This document shows positions 18,567-27,732 of a DNA stretch of 64,000 nucleotides, piece by piece. The stretch covers positions 1-64,000 of the forward strand of contig CANQKC010000004.1 of the NCBI GenBank assembly GCA_947624305.1, given 5' to 3'. Below the pieces are notes generated by a model. It searched no databases. It had not been told where the DNA came from and worked only from the letters and a program-made list of their open reading frames with translations. This DNA comes from an uncultured Monoglobus sp. Lineage in GTDB: Bacteria; Bacillota; Clostridia; Monoglobales; Monoglobaceae. How positions within the stretch are numbered: position 1 is the first letter of the stretch; the number at the start of each line of letters is the position of its first letter. The translations under genes and the position numbers were made by a program.

Positions 18567-19913
18567 TTGAAAAACGAATTGAAAAAGGTTTCGATCGCAT
18601 CCCTCGGATGCTCGAAAAATCAGATAGACAGCGAGCAGATGATCGCGCTGCTCAAAGCGGGCGGCTTTGAGATCTGGGAAAACGAGGCTGACGCCGACAT
18701 TATGATCGTCAACACCTGCACCTTTATCGAGGACGCGCAGACCGAGTCGATAAATTGTATTTTGGAGCTCGCGCAGTACAAAAAGGCCGACAAAAACAAG
18801 AAAAAGCTGCTTGTCGTGACCGGCTGCCTCGCGCAGCGCTACAAGGAACAGATCCTGCGTGAAATTCCCGAGGTCGACGCGGTGATCGGCGTCAATGAGT
18901 TCGACAAAATCGTTGACATAATAAACGCGCGGATAGGCGGCGGCCCCGCGAGCGTGAGCTGTTCCGAAAAACCGCTTATGTTTGAGGGAGAGCGCGAGCG
19001 CTCGACCCCGCCCTACACGGCGTTCATCAAGATTGCCGAGGGCTGTGACAACCACTGCACCTACTGCGTTATCCCGTCGATACGCGGCAAATACCGCAGC
19101 CGCGCCATGGAGGATATTTTAAAAGAGGCGGAAAAAATGGCAGCGGAGGGCGTGAAGGAGATCATATTGATAGCCCAGGACACGAGCCGATACGGAATTG
19201 ATATATACGGCGAGTACCGCCTGCCCAAGCTTTTGAAAAAGCTGTGCGCCATAGACGGGATTGAATGGGTGCGCGTGCACTACTGCTATCCCGAGCTCGT
19301 GACCGACGAGCTGATCAACACGGTGGCCTCCGAGCCTAAGATCTGCGATTATTTTGATATACCGATCCAGCACTCAAGCGACAGAATATTAAAGCGCATG
19401 GGCAGAAGGACCGACAGGGCGCAGATCACCGCGATGATAAAAAAGATCCGCGAGCGTATTCCCGACGCGGCTCTGCGAACAACGCTGATCGTGGGCTTCC
19501 CCGGAGAGACCGAGGAGGATATGGAGGATTTGCTTAAATTTATAGACGAGGCGCGCTTTGACCGCCTTGGCGTGTTTACATATTCCCGCGAGGAGGACAC
19601 TCCGGCCTATGACATGCCCGATCAGATAGACGAGGAGGAAAAGCGTCGCCGCCTTGAAAGCGTCATGGTGGCGCAGGCGGATATTGACGACGAGCACAAC
19701 GCGGCCAAGGTCGGCACGATCCAAACCGTGCTGGTCGAGGGGCGAGACGAGATAATAAAGAGCTATTACGGCAGGACCTATGCCGACTCTGTCGATATCG
19801 ACGGCATGGTGTTCTTTAAGTCAAAGCAAAAGCTTAATCCCGGCGATTTCGCCAAGGTTAAGATAAATGAGGCTGAGGATATGAATTTGTTCGGAACAGC
19901 CGTGCGGGAGTAA
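18567..19913 (+). CDS. rimO: Ribosomal protein S12 methylthiotransferase RimO
   Basis: 448-residue methylthiotransferase that adds a methylthio group to a conserved aspartate of ribosomal protein S12. The N-terminal UPF0004 domain has LGCSKNQIDSE, VNTCTF and TGCLAQRY with its three cluster cysteines. The radical SAM core has C160-x3-C164-x2-C167 (EGCDNHCTYC). A C-terminal TRAM-like domain follows. LGC-x-KN-x-x-DSE is the RimO rather than the MiaB flavour. The longer frame opens at TTG 18552, overlapping the recX stop. The TTG at 18567 has AGGAGAG about 6 nt upstream and is preferred. Confidence 0.93.
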   Translation: MKNELKKVSIASLGCSKNQIDSEQMIALLKAGGFEIWENEADADIMIVNTCTFIEDAQTESINCILELAQYKKADKNKKKLLVVTGCLAQRYKEQILREIPEVDAVIGVNEFDKIVDIINARIGGGPASVSCSEKPLMFEGERERSTPPYTAFIKIAEGCDNHCTYCVIPSIRGKYRSRAMEDILKEAEKMAAEGVKEIILIAQDTSRYGIDIYGEYRLPKLLKKLCAIDGIEWVRVHYCYPELVTDELINTVASEPKICDYFDIPIQHSSDRILKRMGRRTDRAQITAMIKKIRERIPDAALRTTLIVGFPGETEEDMEDLLKFIDEARFDRLGVFTYSREEDTPAYDMPDQIDEEEKRRRLESVMVAQADIDDEHNAAKVGTIQTVLVEGRDEIIKSYYGRTYADSVDIDGMVFFKSKQKLNPGDFAKVKINEAEDMNLFGTAVRE

Positions 19914-19940
19914 AGCGTTTGAGGAAACGGAGGGGTAATT

Positions 19941-20507
19941 ATGAGTCTGCCCAATAAGCTGACGATCATCAGAGTGATACTTATTCCGGTGTTTATGGTG
20001 CTGTATCTGTGCTGCGGCACGGTCGGACTGTATCTGTCGCTGGCGGTGTTCCTGCTGGCGGCGGCCACCGATTATTTTGACGGGCAGATCGCGCGGCGCA
20101 CCAAAAGCGTCACCAATTTCGGCAAGCTGATGGACCCCATGGCGGATAAGCTGCTGACAATAAGCGCGCTGATCTGCTTTTTGTCCTCCGACGCGGCTTA
20201 TATAAGCGCCGGAGTCGTGGTCGTGATAATCGCCCGCGAGCTCATCGTGACCGGCATGCGGATGCTGGCTCTCGAGGAAAACCGCGTGATCGCCGCGAGC
20301 TTTTTCGGCAAGCTCAAGACGGTGTCGCAGTTTTTCATGATCATCGCGGTCATAATCAACGAGATACTTGAGATTTACCGTGAGCCGATGTCGGGAGGAT
20401 TTTGGAACATGATCGTGCTTGTTCTGGTCGTGCTCGCGACCGCGCTCACCGTGCTTTCGGGACTTGATTACCTTATGAAAAACCGGGGTTTGTTAACGTT
20501 TAAGTAA
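19941..20507 (+). CDS. pgsA: CDP-diacylglycerol-glycerol-3-phosphate 3-phosphatidyltransferase
   Basis: 188-residue integral membrane enzyme with four or more hydrophobic segments. It makes phosphatidylglycerol phosphate, the first committed step to phosphatidylglycerol and cardiolipin. The CDP-alcohol phosphotransferase signature D-G-x2-A-R-x8-G-x3-D-x3-D is complete in the segment starting DYFDGQIARR and ending GKLMDPMADK. It starts 27 nt after rimO, as in many Firmicutes where rimO, pgsA and recA cluster, and a GGAGGGG-like site precedes the ATG. Confidence 0.95.
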   Translation: MSLPNKLTIIRVILIPVFMVLYLCCGTVGLYLSLAVFLLAAATDYFDGQIARRTKSVTNFGKLMDPMADKLLTISALICFLSSDAAYISAGVVVVIIARELIVTGMRMLALEENRVIAASFFGKLKTVSQFFMIIAVIINEILEIYREPMSGGFWNMIVLVLVVLATALTVLSGLDYLMKNRGLLTFK

Positions 20508-20535
20508 CAATTGTGTTACATAAATATGACAGCTA

Positions 20536-20564
20536 TTGAAATTTCTCTTAATTTATATTATGTT
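20536..20564 (+). promoter_or_regulatory. Possible promoter of the plsX-fab operon
   Basis: TTGAAA (20536-20541) and TATGTT (20559-20564) are 17 bp apart in the 82-bp AT-rich gap before plsX. No FapR-type palindrome is obvious. Confidence 0.45.
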
Positions 20565-20589
20565 TTAACCGACAGATAGGAATGAGTGT

Positions 20590-21579
20590 ATGAATATAAT
20601 TATAGACGCTATGGGCGGCGACAACGCTCCGGCCGAGATAGTCAAGGGCTGCGTTATGGCGGCCGAGGATTTCGGTGAGAAAATAACGCTTGTGGGCCGC
20701 GGCGGCCTTATAAAAAGCGAGCTTGAAAGCTGCGGATACAGCGGGGATAAAATAGTTGTCGAAAACGCGGACGAGGTAATCAGCGGCGACGATGAGCCCA
20801 CCGCGGCGATCCGCAAAAAGAAGAACTCATCCTTGAGAGTGGGGCTTGAGATGCTGCACAAGGATATGGGTGATGTTCTGGTCAGCGCCGGGAACACGGG
20901 TGCGCTGATAACCGGCGCGACACTCATTGTCAAGCGTATAAAGGGCGTGCGCCGCGTGGCGCTTGCCCCGCTGATGCCCTGCGAGAACGGCTGCTTCCTG
21001 ATGGTGGACGGCGGAGCCAACACCGAATGCAGCCCGGCGTTTCTGAAGCAGTTCGCGATCATGGGCTCGATATACATGGAAAAGATCATGAAGATAAGCA
21101 GGCCGAGAGTCGCGCTTGTGAATATCGGCTCCGAGGACGAGAAGGGCACCGAGTCGGTTATCGAGGCCGGAAAGCTGCTCAAGGAGACGCCGATCAACTA
21201 TACCGGCTACATCGAGGGCAGAGACATCCCCTTGGGCCGCGCGGACGTGGTTGTGTGCGACGGATTTACCGGAAACGTGGTGCTCAAATTCATGGAGGGC
21301 ATGGGAATATTTATCAAAAACGCCCTGAAAAGCCTGCTGTTTGACGGCACTCGCTCAAAAATGGCGGCGCTTATGGTTCGCGATAAGGCGAAGGCCTTAT
21401 CCAAACAGATGGATTACACCGAATACGGCGGCGCGCCTATATTGGGCTGCGCGAAGCCGGTCATAAAGGCGCACGGAAGCTCGAACGCCAAAGCGTTTTA
21501 TCATGCGGTCAGGCAGGCGATCGATATGGTGAACAACAACCTCGCGGGCGCGATCGCGGAGAATATAAACAGCTATTAA
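20590..21579 (+). CDS. plsX: Phosphate acyltransferase PlsX
   Basis: 329 residues, standard PlsX length. It converts acyl-ACP and phosphate to acyl-phosphate, feeding PlsY in phospholipid synthesis. The N-terminus I-I-I-D-A-M-G-G-D-N-A-P is diagnostic, as are SAGNTGALITGA and the C-terminal GGAPILG...IKAHGSS segment. It leads the fab gene cluster, with fabH 33 nt downstream, the usual Firmicute order that couples acyl-chain and phospholipid synthesis. Confidence 0.96.
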   Translation: MNIIIDAMGGDNAPAEIVKGCVMAAEDFGEKITLVGRGGLIKSELESCGYSGDKIVVENADEVISGDDEPTAAIRKKKNSSLRVGLEMLHKDMGDVLVSAGNTGALITGATLIVKRIKGVRRVALAPLMPCENGCFLMVDGGANTECSPAFLKQFAIMGSIYMEKIMKISRPRVALVNIGSEDEKGTESVIEAGKLLKETPINYTGYIEGRDIPLGRADVVVCDGFTGNVVLKFMEGMGIFIKNALKSLLFDGTRSKMAALMVRDKAKALSKQMDYTEYGGAPILGCAKPVIKAHGSSNAKAFYHAVRQAIDMVNNNLAGAIAENINSY

Positions 21580-21612
21580 CCTAAATTCAGCATAAAGAAA
21601 GGCATAACAAAA

Positions 21613-22602
21613 ATGAGTGAAATATATGCAAAAATTGCCGGCGTCGGCAAATACCTTCCGGAAAAAATTCTGGACAACGCGTATTTCGAGAGCATAGTCG
21701 ACACAAGCGACGAGTGGATCACAAAGCGGGTCGGCGTTAAAGAGCGGCGCATGAGTGCGCCCGACGAGTTCTCATCCGACCTCGGCGCCAAGGCCGCGGA
21801 GGCGGCGCTTAATGACGCTGGCATGACCGCGGAGGAGATTGATCTTATCATTCTGGCCACGGTGTCGCCCGAGATGTATACGCCCTCGGTATCATGCATG
21901 ATACAGTCAAAGATCGGCGCGTCGCGGGCGGTCGCTTTTGACATAAACGCCGCGTGTTCGGGCTTTATATTCGCGGTTTCGACGGCGAATATGTTTATAA
22001 AAAGCGGAGCTTATAAGAACGCACTCGTGATCGGGGCCGACACGCTGACAAAAATCACCGAGTATAAGGACAGGGCGACTTGCGTTCTGTTCGGCGATGG
22101 AGCGGGAGCGGCGGTGCTCACGGCGACAAGCGAAAAAACCGGAGTGCTCGGCACGGTTCTGGGCTCCGACGGCTCTCAGGGCAATCTGCTCACCTGCTGC
22201 GGCCTCAAGGCGAGCGGCGAGGACATAGAGCGCAGGCCCTTCAGCGAGAACAAGCGCACGATCTGGATGGACGGTCAGGCGGTGTTCAAGTTCGCCGTCA
22301 AGACAATGGAGAGCGCGACGATCGAGGTCGCCGAAAAATGCGGCGTCAAGATCGACGATCTGAATCTGATAATCCCGCACCAGGCCAACAAGCGCATAAT
22401 CGAAGGCGCGAGAAAGCGGCTCAAGCTCGACGGAGACAAGGTGTTCTGCAACGTGGAAAAATACGGCAACATGTCGGCCGCCTGTGTGCCGATAGCGCTG
22501 TGCGAGGCTGTCGAGCAGGGCAGAGTGAAGCGCGGCGAGAAGCTGGTTATCGTGGGCTTCGGTGGCGGCCTCACATGGGGCAGCGCGCTGATCGAGCTTT
22601 AA
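21613..22602 (+). CDS. fabH: 3-oxoacyl-ACP synthase III (KAS III)
   Basis: 329-residue condensing enzyme that starts fatty-acid synthesis by joining acetyl-CoA or branched acyl-CoA to malonyl-ACP. The catalytic triad is visible: Cys115 in NAACSGF, His256 in IIPHQAN and Asn286 in YGNMSAA. The N-terminus (GVGKYLPE, DEWITKRVGV) and the C-terminal GFGGGLTWG loop are typical. It is followed 13 nt later by fabK. Confidence 0.96.
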   Translation: MSEIYAKIAGVGKYLPEKILDNAYFESIVDTSDEWITKRVGVKERRMSAPDEFSSDLGAKAAEAALNDAGMTAEEIDLIILATVSPEMYTPSVSCMIQSKIGASRAVAFDINAACSGFIFAVSTANMFIKSGAYKNALVIGADTLTKITEYKDRATCVLFGDGAGAAVLTATSEKTGVLGTVLGSDGSQGNLLTCCGLKASGEDIERRPFSENKRTIWMDGQAVFKFAVKTMESATIEVAEKCGVKIDDLNLIIPHQANKRIIEGARKRLKLDGDKVFCNVEKYGNMSAACVPIALCEAVEQGRVKRGEKLVIVGFGGGLTWGSALIEL

Positions 22603-22615
22603 GGGAGGAATGAAA

Positions 22616-23524
22616 ATGAACAGAATTTGTGAATTATTAGGGATAAAATATCCGATAATACAAGGCGGAATGGCGTGGGTCGCCACCGCCGAGCTCGCGG
22701 CCGCGGTGTCAAACGGCGGCGGTCTGGGCCTTATCGCAGCGGGCGGAGCGCCCGCCGAGGTCGTGCGCGAGCAGATAAAAAAAGCGAGGACCTTGACCGA
22801 CAAGCCCTTCGGCGTGAACGTTATGTTGATGAACCCCAACGCCGACGAGATAATGCGGATCATTATTGAGGAAAAACCGGCGGTTGTCGCCACGGGAGCG
22901 GGAAATCCCGGAAAATACATAGCTGGCCTCAAGGAGGCGGGCATAAAAATAATGCCGGTCATCGCGAGCGTCGCCATGGCAAAGCGCATGGAAAAGGCGG
23001 GCGCCGACGCGGTTATCGCCGAGGGCACCGAGGCCGGGGGCCATATAGGTGAGCTCACCACCATGGTGCTGACACCGCAGGTGGTCGACGCGGTTTCTAT
23101 CCCCGTTATATCCGCGGGCGGCTATGCAGACAGCCGCGGCACAAGAGCCGCGTTCGCGCTGGGCGCGGACGGAATACAGGTGGGAACGAGGTTCATCTGC
23201 TCCACCGAATGTCTTGCGCACGAGAACTACAAGAACGCTGTGCTCAAGGCCAAGGACAGGGACGCGGTCGTTACGGGCCGCTCGACCGGAGCGCCGGTCA
23301 GGGCGCTCAAGAACAAGCTGACGCGCGAATATGACAGACTTGAAAAGGAAGGCGCGTCGTTTGAGGAGATCGAGGCGCTCGGCGTCGGCGGACTGCGCCG
23401 CGCGTTCGAGGAGGGAGACGTTCAGACGGGCTCGCTTATGGCGGGTCAGAGCGCGGCCATGGTCAAGGCGATAGAGCCCTGCGCGGACATTATACAAGAT
23501 TATTTCAAAGGAGTAGAATTTTAA
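22616..23524 (+). CDS. fabK: Enoyl-ACP reductase II (FMN-dependent FabK)
   Basis: 302-residue TIM-barrel flavoprotein of the nitronate monooxygenase/FabK group. It catalyses the last reduction of each elongation cycle and takes the place of FabI, which is not seen here. Supporting motifs are YPIIQGGMAWV at the N-terminus, AEGTEAGGHIG (substrate and flavin loop) and G-A-D-G-I-Q-V-G-T-R-F near the phosphate-binding site. An ATG at 22610 overlaps the ribosome site, whereas the ATG at 22616 is 7 nt from GGGAGG and is preferred. Its place between fabH and fabD supports the fatty-acid role over nitronate oxidation. Confidence 0.93.
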   Translation: MNRICELLGIKYPIIQGGMAWVATAELAAAVSNGGGLGLIAAGGAPAEVVREQIKKARTLTDKPFGVNVMLMNPNADEIMRIIIEEKPAVVATGAGNPGKYIAGLKEAGIKIMPVIASVAMAKRMEKAGADAVIAEGTEAGGHIGELTTMVLTPQVVDAVSIPVISAGGYADSRGTRAAFALGADGIQVGTRFICSTECLAHENYKNAVLKAKDRDAVVTGRSTGAPVRALKNKLTREYDRLEKEGASFEEIEALGVGGLRRAFEEGDVQTGSLMAGQSAAMVKAIEPCADIIQDYFKGVEF

Positions 23525-23527
23525 GCT

Positions 23528-24463
23528 ATGAAAACTGCGTTTTTATTTTCGGGCCAGGGCGCCCAGGCGATAGGAATGGGAAAGGAGCTCTGCGAGAATT
23601 TTCCCGCCGCCGACAAGGTGTTTGACGAGGCAAGTGAGGCGCTGGGCTTTGACATAAAGGACATGATCTGGAACGGCGACAGCGAGACGCTGATGATAAC
23701 CGAGAACACTCAGCCCGCTATCTTAACAATGTCCGCCGCCGCGCTCAAGGTGGCGGAGGAGTTTGGGCTCAAGCCCGACGTTGTCGCGGGTCTCAGCCTC
23801 GGCGAGTACACCGCCCATGTCTGCTCGGGCAGCATGAGATTTTCGGACGCGGTGAAGCTGGTCAAAAAGAGAGGCAAGTTCATGCAGGAGGAGGTTCCGG
23901 TCGGCGAGGGAGCGATGGCAGCGATAATCGCGCTGACGCCCGACGACATCCGCGAAATCTGCGCAAAGGCCTCCGAAAAGGGAATTTGCGAGCCCGCCAA
24001 CTTCAACTGTCCCGGTCAGACGACCGTCGCGGGCGAGACCGCGGCCGTTGAGTACGCCTGCGAGCTGGCCAAGGAAAAGGGCGCGAAGCGCGCTCTGATG
24101 ATGCCGGTTTCCGCGCCTTTCCACTGCAGCATGCTGAGGGGCGCGGGCGAAAAGCTCAAGGCGGAGCTTGAAAACGTTGAGATAGGCGAGATGCGCGTTC
24201 CGCTTATAACAAACGTTACGGCGGACTATGTGAAGAGCAAGGATGAAATCAAGGATCTGCTCGTGCGGCAGGTTTCAAGTTCGGTTCTGTTCGAGGAAAG
24301 CTTAAGGCGCATGATAGCCGACGGTGTCGACACGTTTATTGAGATCGGCCCGGGCAAGGCGCTCAGCGGATTTGTTAAGAGGATAGACAAGACAAAGACT
24401 ATACTCAACATCGAGGATATGGCGTCGCTTGAAAAGACCAAGGCGGCTCTCGATATCGAATAG
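23528..24463 (+). CDS. fabD: Malonyl-CoA:ACP transacylase
   Basis: 311 residues. It transfers malonyl from CoA to ACP. The N-terminus MKTAFLFSGQGAQ, the nucleophile Ser90 in GLSLGEY and the catalytic-His segment S-A-P-F-H-C-S-M are present, with GPGKALSGF near the C-terminus. The ATG lies only 3 nt after the fabK stop. The nearest clear GGAG is about 14 nt upstream, unusually far, so translation may partly depend on coupling to fabK. Confidence 0.96.
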   Translation: MKTAFLFSGQGAQAIGMGKELCENFPAADKVFDEASEALGFDIKDMIWNGDSETLMITENTQPAILTMSAAALKVAEEFGLKPDVVAGLSLGEYTAHVCSGSMRFSDAVKLVKKRGKFMQEEVPVGEGAMAAIIALTPDDIREICAKASEKGICEPANFNCPGQTTVAGETAAVEYACELAKEKGAKRALMMPVSAPFHCSMLRGAGEKLKAELENVEIGEMRVPLITNVTADYVKSKDEIKDLLVRQVSSSVLFEESLRRMIADGVDTFIEIGPGKALSGFVKRIDKTKTILNIEDMASLEKTKAALDIE

Positions 24464-24478
24464 GCGGAGGTAATAAAA

Positions 24479-25231
24479 ATGGAGTTTGAGAATAAAACTG
24501 TAATAGTAACGGGCAGCGCCCGCGGAATAGGCAGAGAGATCGCGCTGAAGTTCGGCGCCGAGGGCGCAAGCGTTGTGGTTTTTGACATTGACATCGACGG
24601 CCAGGCCGAGATCGCCGACGCGGTATGCGGCGAGATCAGAGCCGCTGGCGGAGAAGCCGAATACTTTCTGGGCGACGTTTCAAAGCCCGCCGACACCGAC
24701 GCGCTGATAAAATTCGCCAAGGACAAATTCGGCAGCGTTGACGTTATCGTGAACAACGCCGGAATAACCCGCGACAATCTCATCATGCGCATGAGCGAGG
24801 CGGATTGGGACGCGGTGCTGACCGTCAACCTGAAGGGCGCGTTCAACGTGATAAAGTCGGCGGCAAGGACGCTCATGAAGCAGCGGGCGGGCGTTATCGT
24901 CAACATGGCGTCGGTTTCGGGCGTTATGGGCAACGCGGGCCAGGCGAACTACTCGGCATCAAAGGCGGGTCTTATCGGCCTCACAAAGTCTGTGGCGAAG
25001 GAGCTCGCCTCGCGCAATATACGCTGCAACGCAATCGCGCCGGGATTTATCGAGACGCCGATGACGGCCAAGCTGCCCGAGGACATTCAGAAGGCCTATA
25101 AGGACTCGATCCCGCTCAAGCGGTTCGGTCAGGTCGAGGATATAGCCAATCTTGCGGTGTTCCTCGCGGGCGACAAGGCGAAATATATAACGGGTCAGGT
25201 AATAAATGTTGACGGCGGACTTGTAATGTGA
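24479..25231 (+). CDS. fabG: 3-oxoacyl-ACP reductase
   Basis: 250-residue short-chain dehydrogenase reducing 3-oxoacyl-ACP with NADPH. The cofactor loop GSARGIGREIA, the NNAG motif, and the catalytic Ser145, Tyr158 and Lys162 (YSASK) are present with the right spacing. GGAGG precedes the ATG and the gene follows fabD by 15 nt. Context makes FabG more likely than another SDR. Confidence 0.95.
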   Translation: MEFENKTVIVTGSARGIGREIALKFGAEGASVVVFDIDIDGQAEIADAVCGEIRAAGGEAEYFLGDVSKPADTDALIKFAKDKFGSVDVIVNNAGITRDNLIMRMSEADWDAVLTVNLKGAFNVIKSAARTLMKQRAGVIVNMASVSGVMGNAGQANYSASKAGLIGLTKSVAKELASRNIRCNAIAPGFIETPMTAKLPEDIQKAYKDSIPLKRFGQVEDIANLAVFLAGDKAKYITGQVINVDGGLVM

Positions 25232-25299
25232 TAAACTAACAGAAATAAAATTAAATTAAAAATAAAAAATTTTATAAATAAAAACTGGAGGAAACAAAA

Positions 25300-25533
25300 A
25301 TGGATATTTTTGAGAAAGTAAAAGAGATCACGATCGACCAGCTTGGCGCTGATGAAGACGCCGTGACAATGGACGCGTCTTTTATTGACGATCTTGAGGC
25401 GGATTCTCTTGACATCGTTGAGCTTATGATGGCTCTTGAGGAAGAGTTTGACATCGAGATCCCCGACGAGGACGCCGAGAAGATCTCGACGGTAAGCGAC
25501 GCTGTGGATTACATCAAGGAGCATCAGGACTAA
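25300..25533 (+). CDS. acpP: Acyl carrier protein
   Basis: 77-residue acidic carrier protein with a four-helix pattern. The phosphopantetheine attachment site is Ser36 in the classical [17 protein letters not shown] context. A strong CTGGAGGAAA site precedes the ATG. It sits between fabG and fabF in the fab cluster. Confidence 0.97.
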   Translation: MDIFEKVKEITIDQLGADEDAVTMDASFIDDLEADSLDIVELMMALEEEFDIEIPDEDAEKISTVSDAVDYIKEHQD

Positions 25534-25613
25534 TACAGTGATCAAAAACCGGCGAACGGCGGATACGCGGGCAATATATCGGCCCGCGCCCGCACTTCGC
25601 GTTTGCATCGTAT

Positions 25614-25632
25614 GGGCGGATAATATCCGCCC
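25614..25632. repeat. Palindromic repeat, GGGCGGATAATATCCGCCC
   Basis: A 19-bp palindrome that occurs again, identical, at 51875-51893. It sits in the 209-bp gap between acpP and fabF, which otherwise holds only the long hairpin just downstream and GC-rich sequence without a gene. Confidence 0.8.
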
Positions 25633-25654
25633 CCGGATGCGCGTATTTGCGGTC

Positions 25655-25704
25655 AAATCATACAGAAGCTTGTTTTGCGGACAAAACAAGCCTCTGTATG
25701 ATTT
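25655..25704 (+). other. Long hairpin upstream of fabF
   Basis: Twenty-three-base arms (25655-25677 and 25682-25704) pair with a single A-C mismatch around a cgga loop. The arms run AAATCATACAGA, A, GCTTGTTTTG and back. No T-run follows, so it is not a simple terminator. Such long duplexes are typical RNase III substrates, and the rnc gene lies 1.3 kb downstream. A role in mRNA processing between acpP and fabF is inference. Confidence 0.8.
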
Positions 25705-25742
25705 ATCGAAAACATAAAACGTACATTAGGAGGAAGCTTAAA

Positions 25743-26981
25743 ATGAACAGAGTTGTGATAACAGGCGTCGGAGCGATAACCCCGGTGGGTATAGGAACCG
25801 AGAACGTCTGGGAGAATATAAAAAACGGAGTTTCGGGCATCGGCAGGATAACAAAATTCGATCCCGAGGCTTTCGCGTGTCAGGTCGGCGCCGAGGTAAA
25901 GGATTTTGACGCCGCTGAGTATATTGACAAACGCGAAGCGAAGCGCATGGACCTTTTCGTGCAGTACGCCGTGGCGGCGGCCAAAATCGCCGCCGAGAAC
26001 GCGAAGCTTGACATGAGCGCCGAGGACAAAAACCGCGTCGGAGTCATGGTGGGCTCGGGCATAGGCGGAATTAACACCTTGTGCGAGCAGCACAAGAGAC
26101 TGCTTGACAAAGGCCCGGGCAGAGTCTCGCCCTTTATGATACCGATGATGATCTCAAACATGGCGGTCGGCCAGATAGGCATCGCGTTCGGCTGCAAGGG
26201 AGTTAACCTCACAACGGTTTCGGCCTGCGCGTCGGGCACCGACGCTGTCGGTCAGGCGATGCTCGCGATCCGCCGCGGTGACGCGGACGTTATGTTCACG
26301 GGCGGAGCGGAGGCCACGATCAACGAGCTCGCGCTGGCGGGCTTCTCGTCCATGAAAGCGCTGACGACCCGCAACGACACGCCCGAAAAGGCCTGCTCGC
26401 CCTTTGACAAAAAGCGCGACGGCTTTATTATGGGCGAGGGCAGCGGCATAATGATACTCGAGTCTCTGGAACACGCGAAGGCGCGCGGCGCGAACATCAT
26501 AGCGGAGCTCGCGGGCTACGGTTCCACCAACGACGCGTATCACATCACCGCGCCGGCTCCGGACGGCGAGGGCGGCGCGAGATGCATGGCCGCGGCAGTT
26601 AAGGACGCGGGGATCGAGCCCGAACAGGTCGATTATATAAACGCGCACGGCACGTCTACGCCGTATAACGACAAGTTCGAGACAGCGGCGATAAAGACCG
26701 TTTTCGGGGACCACGCCTACAAGCTGGCTGTGAGCTCCACAAAGTCAATGACCGGACACATGCTTGGCGCGGCGGGCGGCATTGAGGGAATAATTTCCGC
26801 GTGGGCCGTGAGAGACAACTTCCTGCCCCCGACGATCAATCTTGACGATCCGGACCCTGAGTGCGACCTTGACTACGTTCCCAACAAGGGCAGAGAGGCC
26901 GAGATCAATTACGCCGTTTCCAACTCGCTTGGCTTCGGCGGTCATAACGCCTCGATAGTTATCAAAAAATACACCGATTAG
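25743..26981 (+). CDS. fabF: 3-oxoacyl-ACP synthase II
   Basis: 412-residue condensing enzyme for chain elongation. The triad is Cys162 in VSACASG, His302 in [11 protein letters not shown] and His339 in TGHMLGAAG, matching E. coli FabF (163, 303, 340). The frame is open upstream to 25647, but that part runs through the long hairpin, while TAGGAGGAAG lies 7-10 nt before the ATG at 25743 and the protein then begins [10 protein letters not shown] as expected. It ends the fab cluster and a terminator follows. Confidence 0.96.
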   Translation: MNRVVITGVGAITPVGIGTENVWENIKNGVSGIGRITKFDPEAFACQVGAEVKDFDAAEYIDKREAKRMDLFVQYAVAAAKIAAENAKLDMSAEDKNRVGVMVGSGIGGINTLCEQHKRLLDKGPGRVSPFMIPMMISNMAVGQIGIAFGCKGVNLTTVSACASGTDAVGQAMLAIRRGDADVMFTGGAEATINELALAGFSSMKALTTRNDTPEKACSPFDKKRDGFIMGEGSGIMILESLEHAKARGANIIAELAGYGSTNDAYHITAPAPDGEGGARCMAAAVKDAGIEPEQVDYINAHGTSTPYNDKFETAAIKTVFGDHAYKLAVSSTKSMTGHMLGAAGGIEGIISAWAVRDNFLPPTINLDDPDPECDLDYVPNKGREAEINYAVSNSLGFGGHNASIVIKKYTD

Positions 26982-26992
26982 GAAACAGCGGC

Positions 26993-27024
26993 GAGGCTTC
27001 CCCGGACAGAGGGAAGCCTTTTGT
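26993..27024 (+). terminator. Terminator after fabF
   Basis: AGGCTTCCC pairs with GGGAAGCCT (27011-27019) across a loop of about 8 nt and is followed by TTTTG. It separates the fab genes from rnc at least partly. Confidence 0.75.
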
Positions 27025-27063
27025 TTTCAAGTGGACCCGCGATAAAATACAAAGGAGCCTGCA

Positions 27064-27732
27064 ATGAAATATAATTATGAATTTAAAAATAAAAAACTGT
27101 ACCGTCTGGCCACAACACATATCTCATATGCCAACGACAAGCACGTCGAGAGCAACCAAAGGCTTGAGTTCCTCGGCGACAGCGTGCTGTCATTCGTGGT
27201 GGCGGATTATATCTATGACCGCCACCGCAATGTGGCGGAGGGCAAACTGACCGAGCTGCGCGCCTCGGCAGTGTGCGAGAAAACACTGGCGATCGCCGCG
27301 CGCGAGCTTGAACTGGGCGAGGACCTGCGCTTCGGAAAATCGGAGAGAATGTCGGGCGGAAAATATAAGGACTCAGTGCTTGCGGACACCTACGAGTCGG
27401 TGCTCGCGGCGATATATCTCGACGGAGGAATCGAGCCCGCCCGCGAGTTCGTGATGAGCACGATCGGCGGCATGATAGGCGACGTGACGTTTTCGGAGCT
27501 TGAGAACGCCAAGTCGGAAATACAGAGCTATTACCAGAAGCGCGATCGCAACCGCGAGGTCGTGACCTATCGGCTCGTCTCAAAATCGGGGCCCGACCAC
27601 GATCCGTATTTTGAGGTCGAGGCGGTCTATCTCGGCAAGGTGATCGGCAGGGGCGGCGGAAAGAACCGCAAGAGCGCGGAACAGGAGGCGGCGAAACATG
27701 CCCTTGAAAAAACAAAGAAAAAGAAAGTATAA
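27064..27732 (+). CDS. rnc: Ribonuclease III
   Basis: 222-residue double-strand-specific endoribonuclease for rRNA and mRNA processing. The signature NQRLEFLGDSVL, with its metal-binding Glu and Asp, is at about residues 31-42. A second acidic pair lies in DTYESVLAAIYLDGG. The C-terminal dsRNA-binding domain occupies about 148-218 (A-E-Q-E-A-A-K-H-A). Its 3' end overlaps the next gene by 35 bp. In many Clostridia smc and ftsY come next but one; neither is seen here. Confidence 0.95.
   Translation: MKYNYEFKNKKLYRLATTHISYANDKHVESNQRLEFLGDSVLSFVVADYIYDRHRNVAEGKLTELRASAVCEKTLAIAARELELGEDLRFGKSERMSGGKYKDSVLADTYESVLAAIYLDGGIEPAREFVMSTIGGMIGDVTFSELENAKSEIQSYYQKRDRNREVVTYRLVSKSGPDHDPYFEVEAVYLGKVIGRGGGKNRKSAEQEAAKHALEKTKKKKV

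Noticed and set aside
25647-25742. N-terminal extension of fabF
   Set aside because: It runs through the long hairpin, and the protein from 25743 has the standard FabF start with an AGGAGG site.
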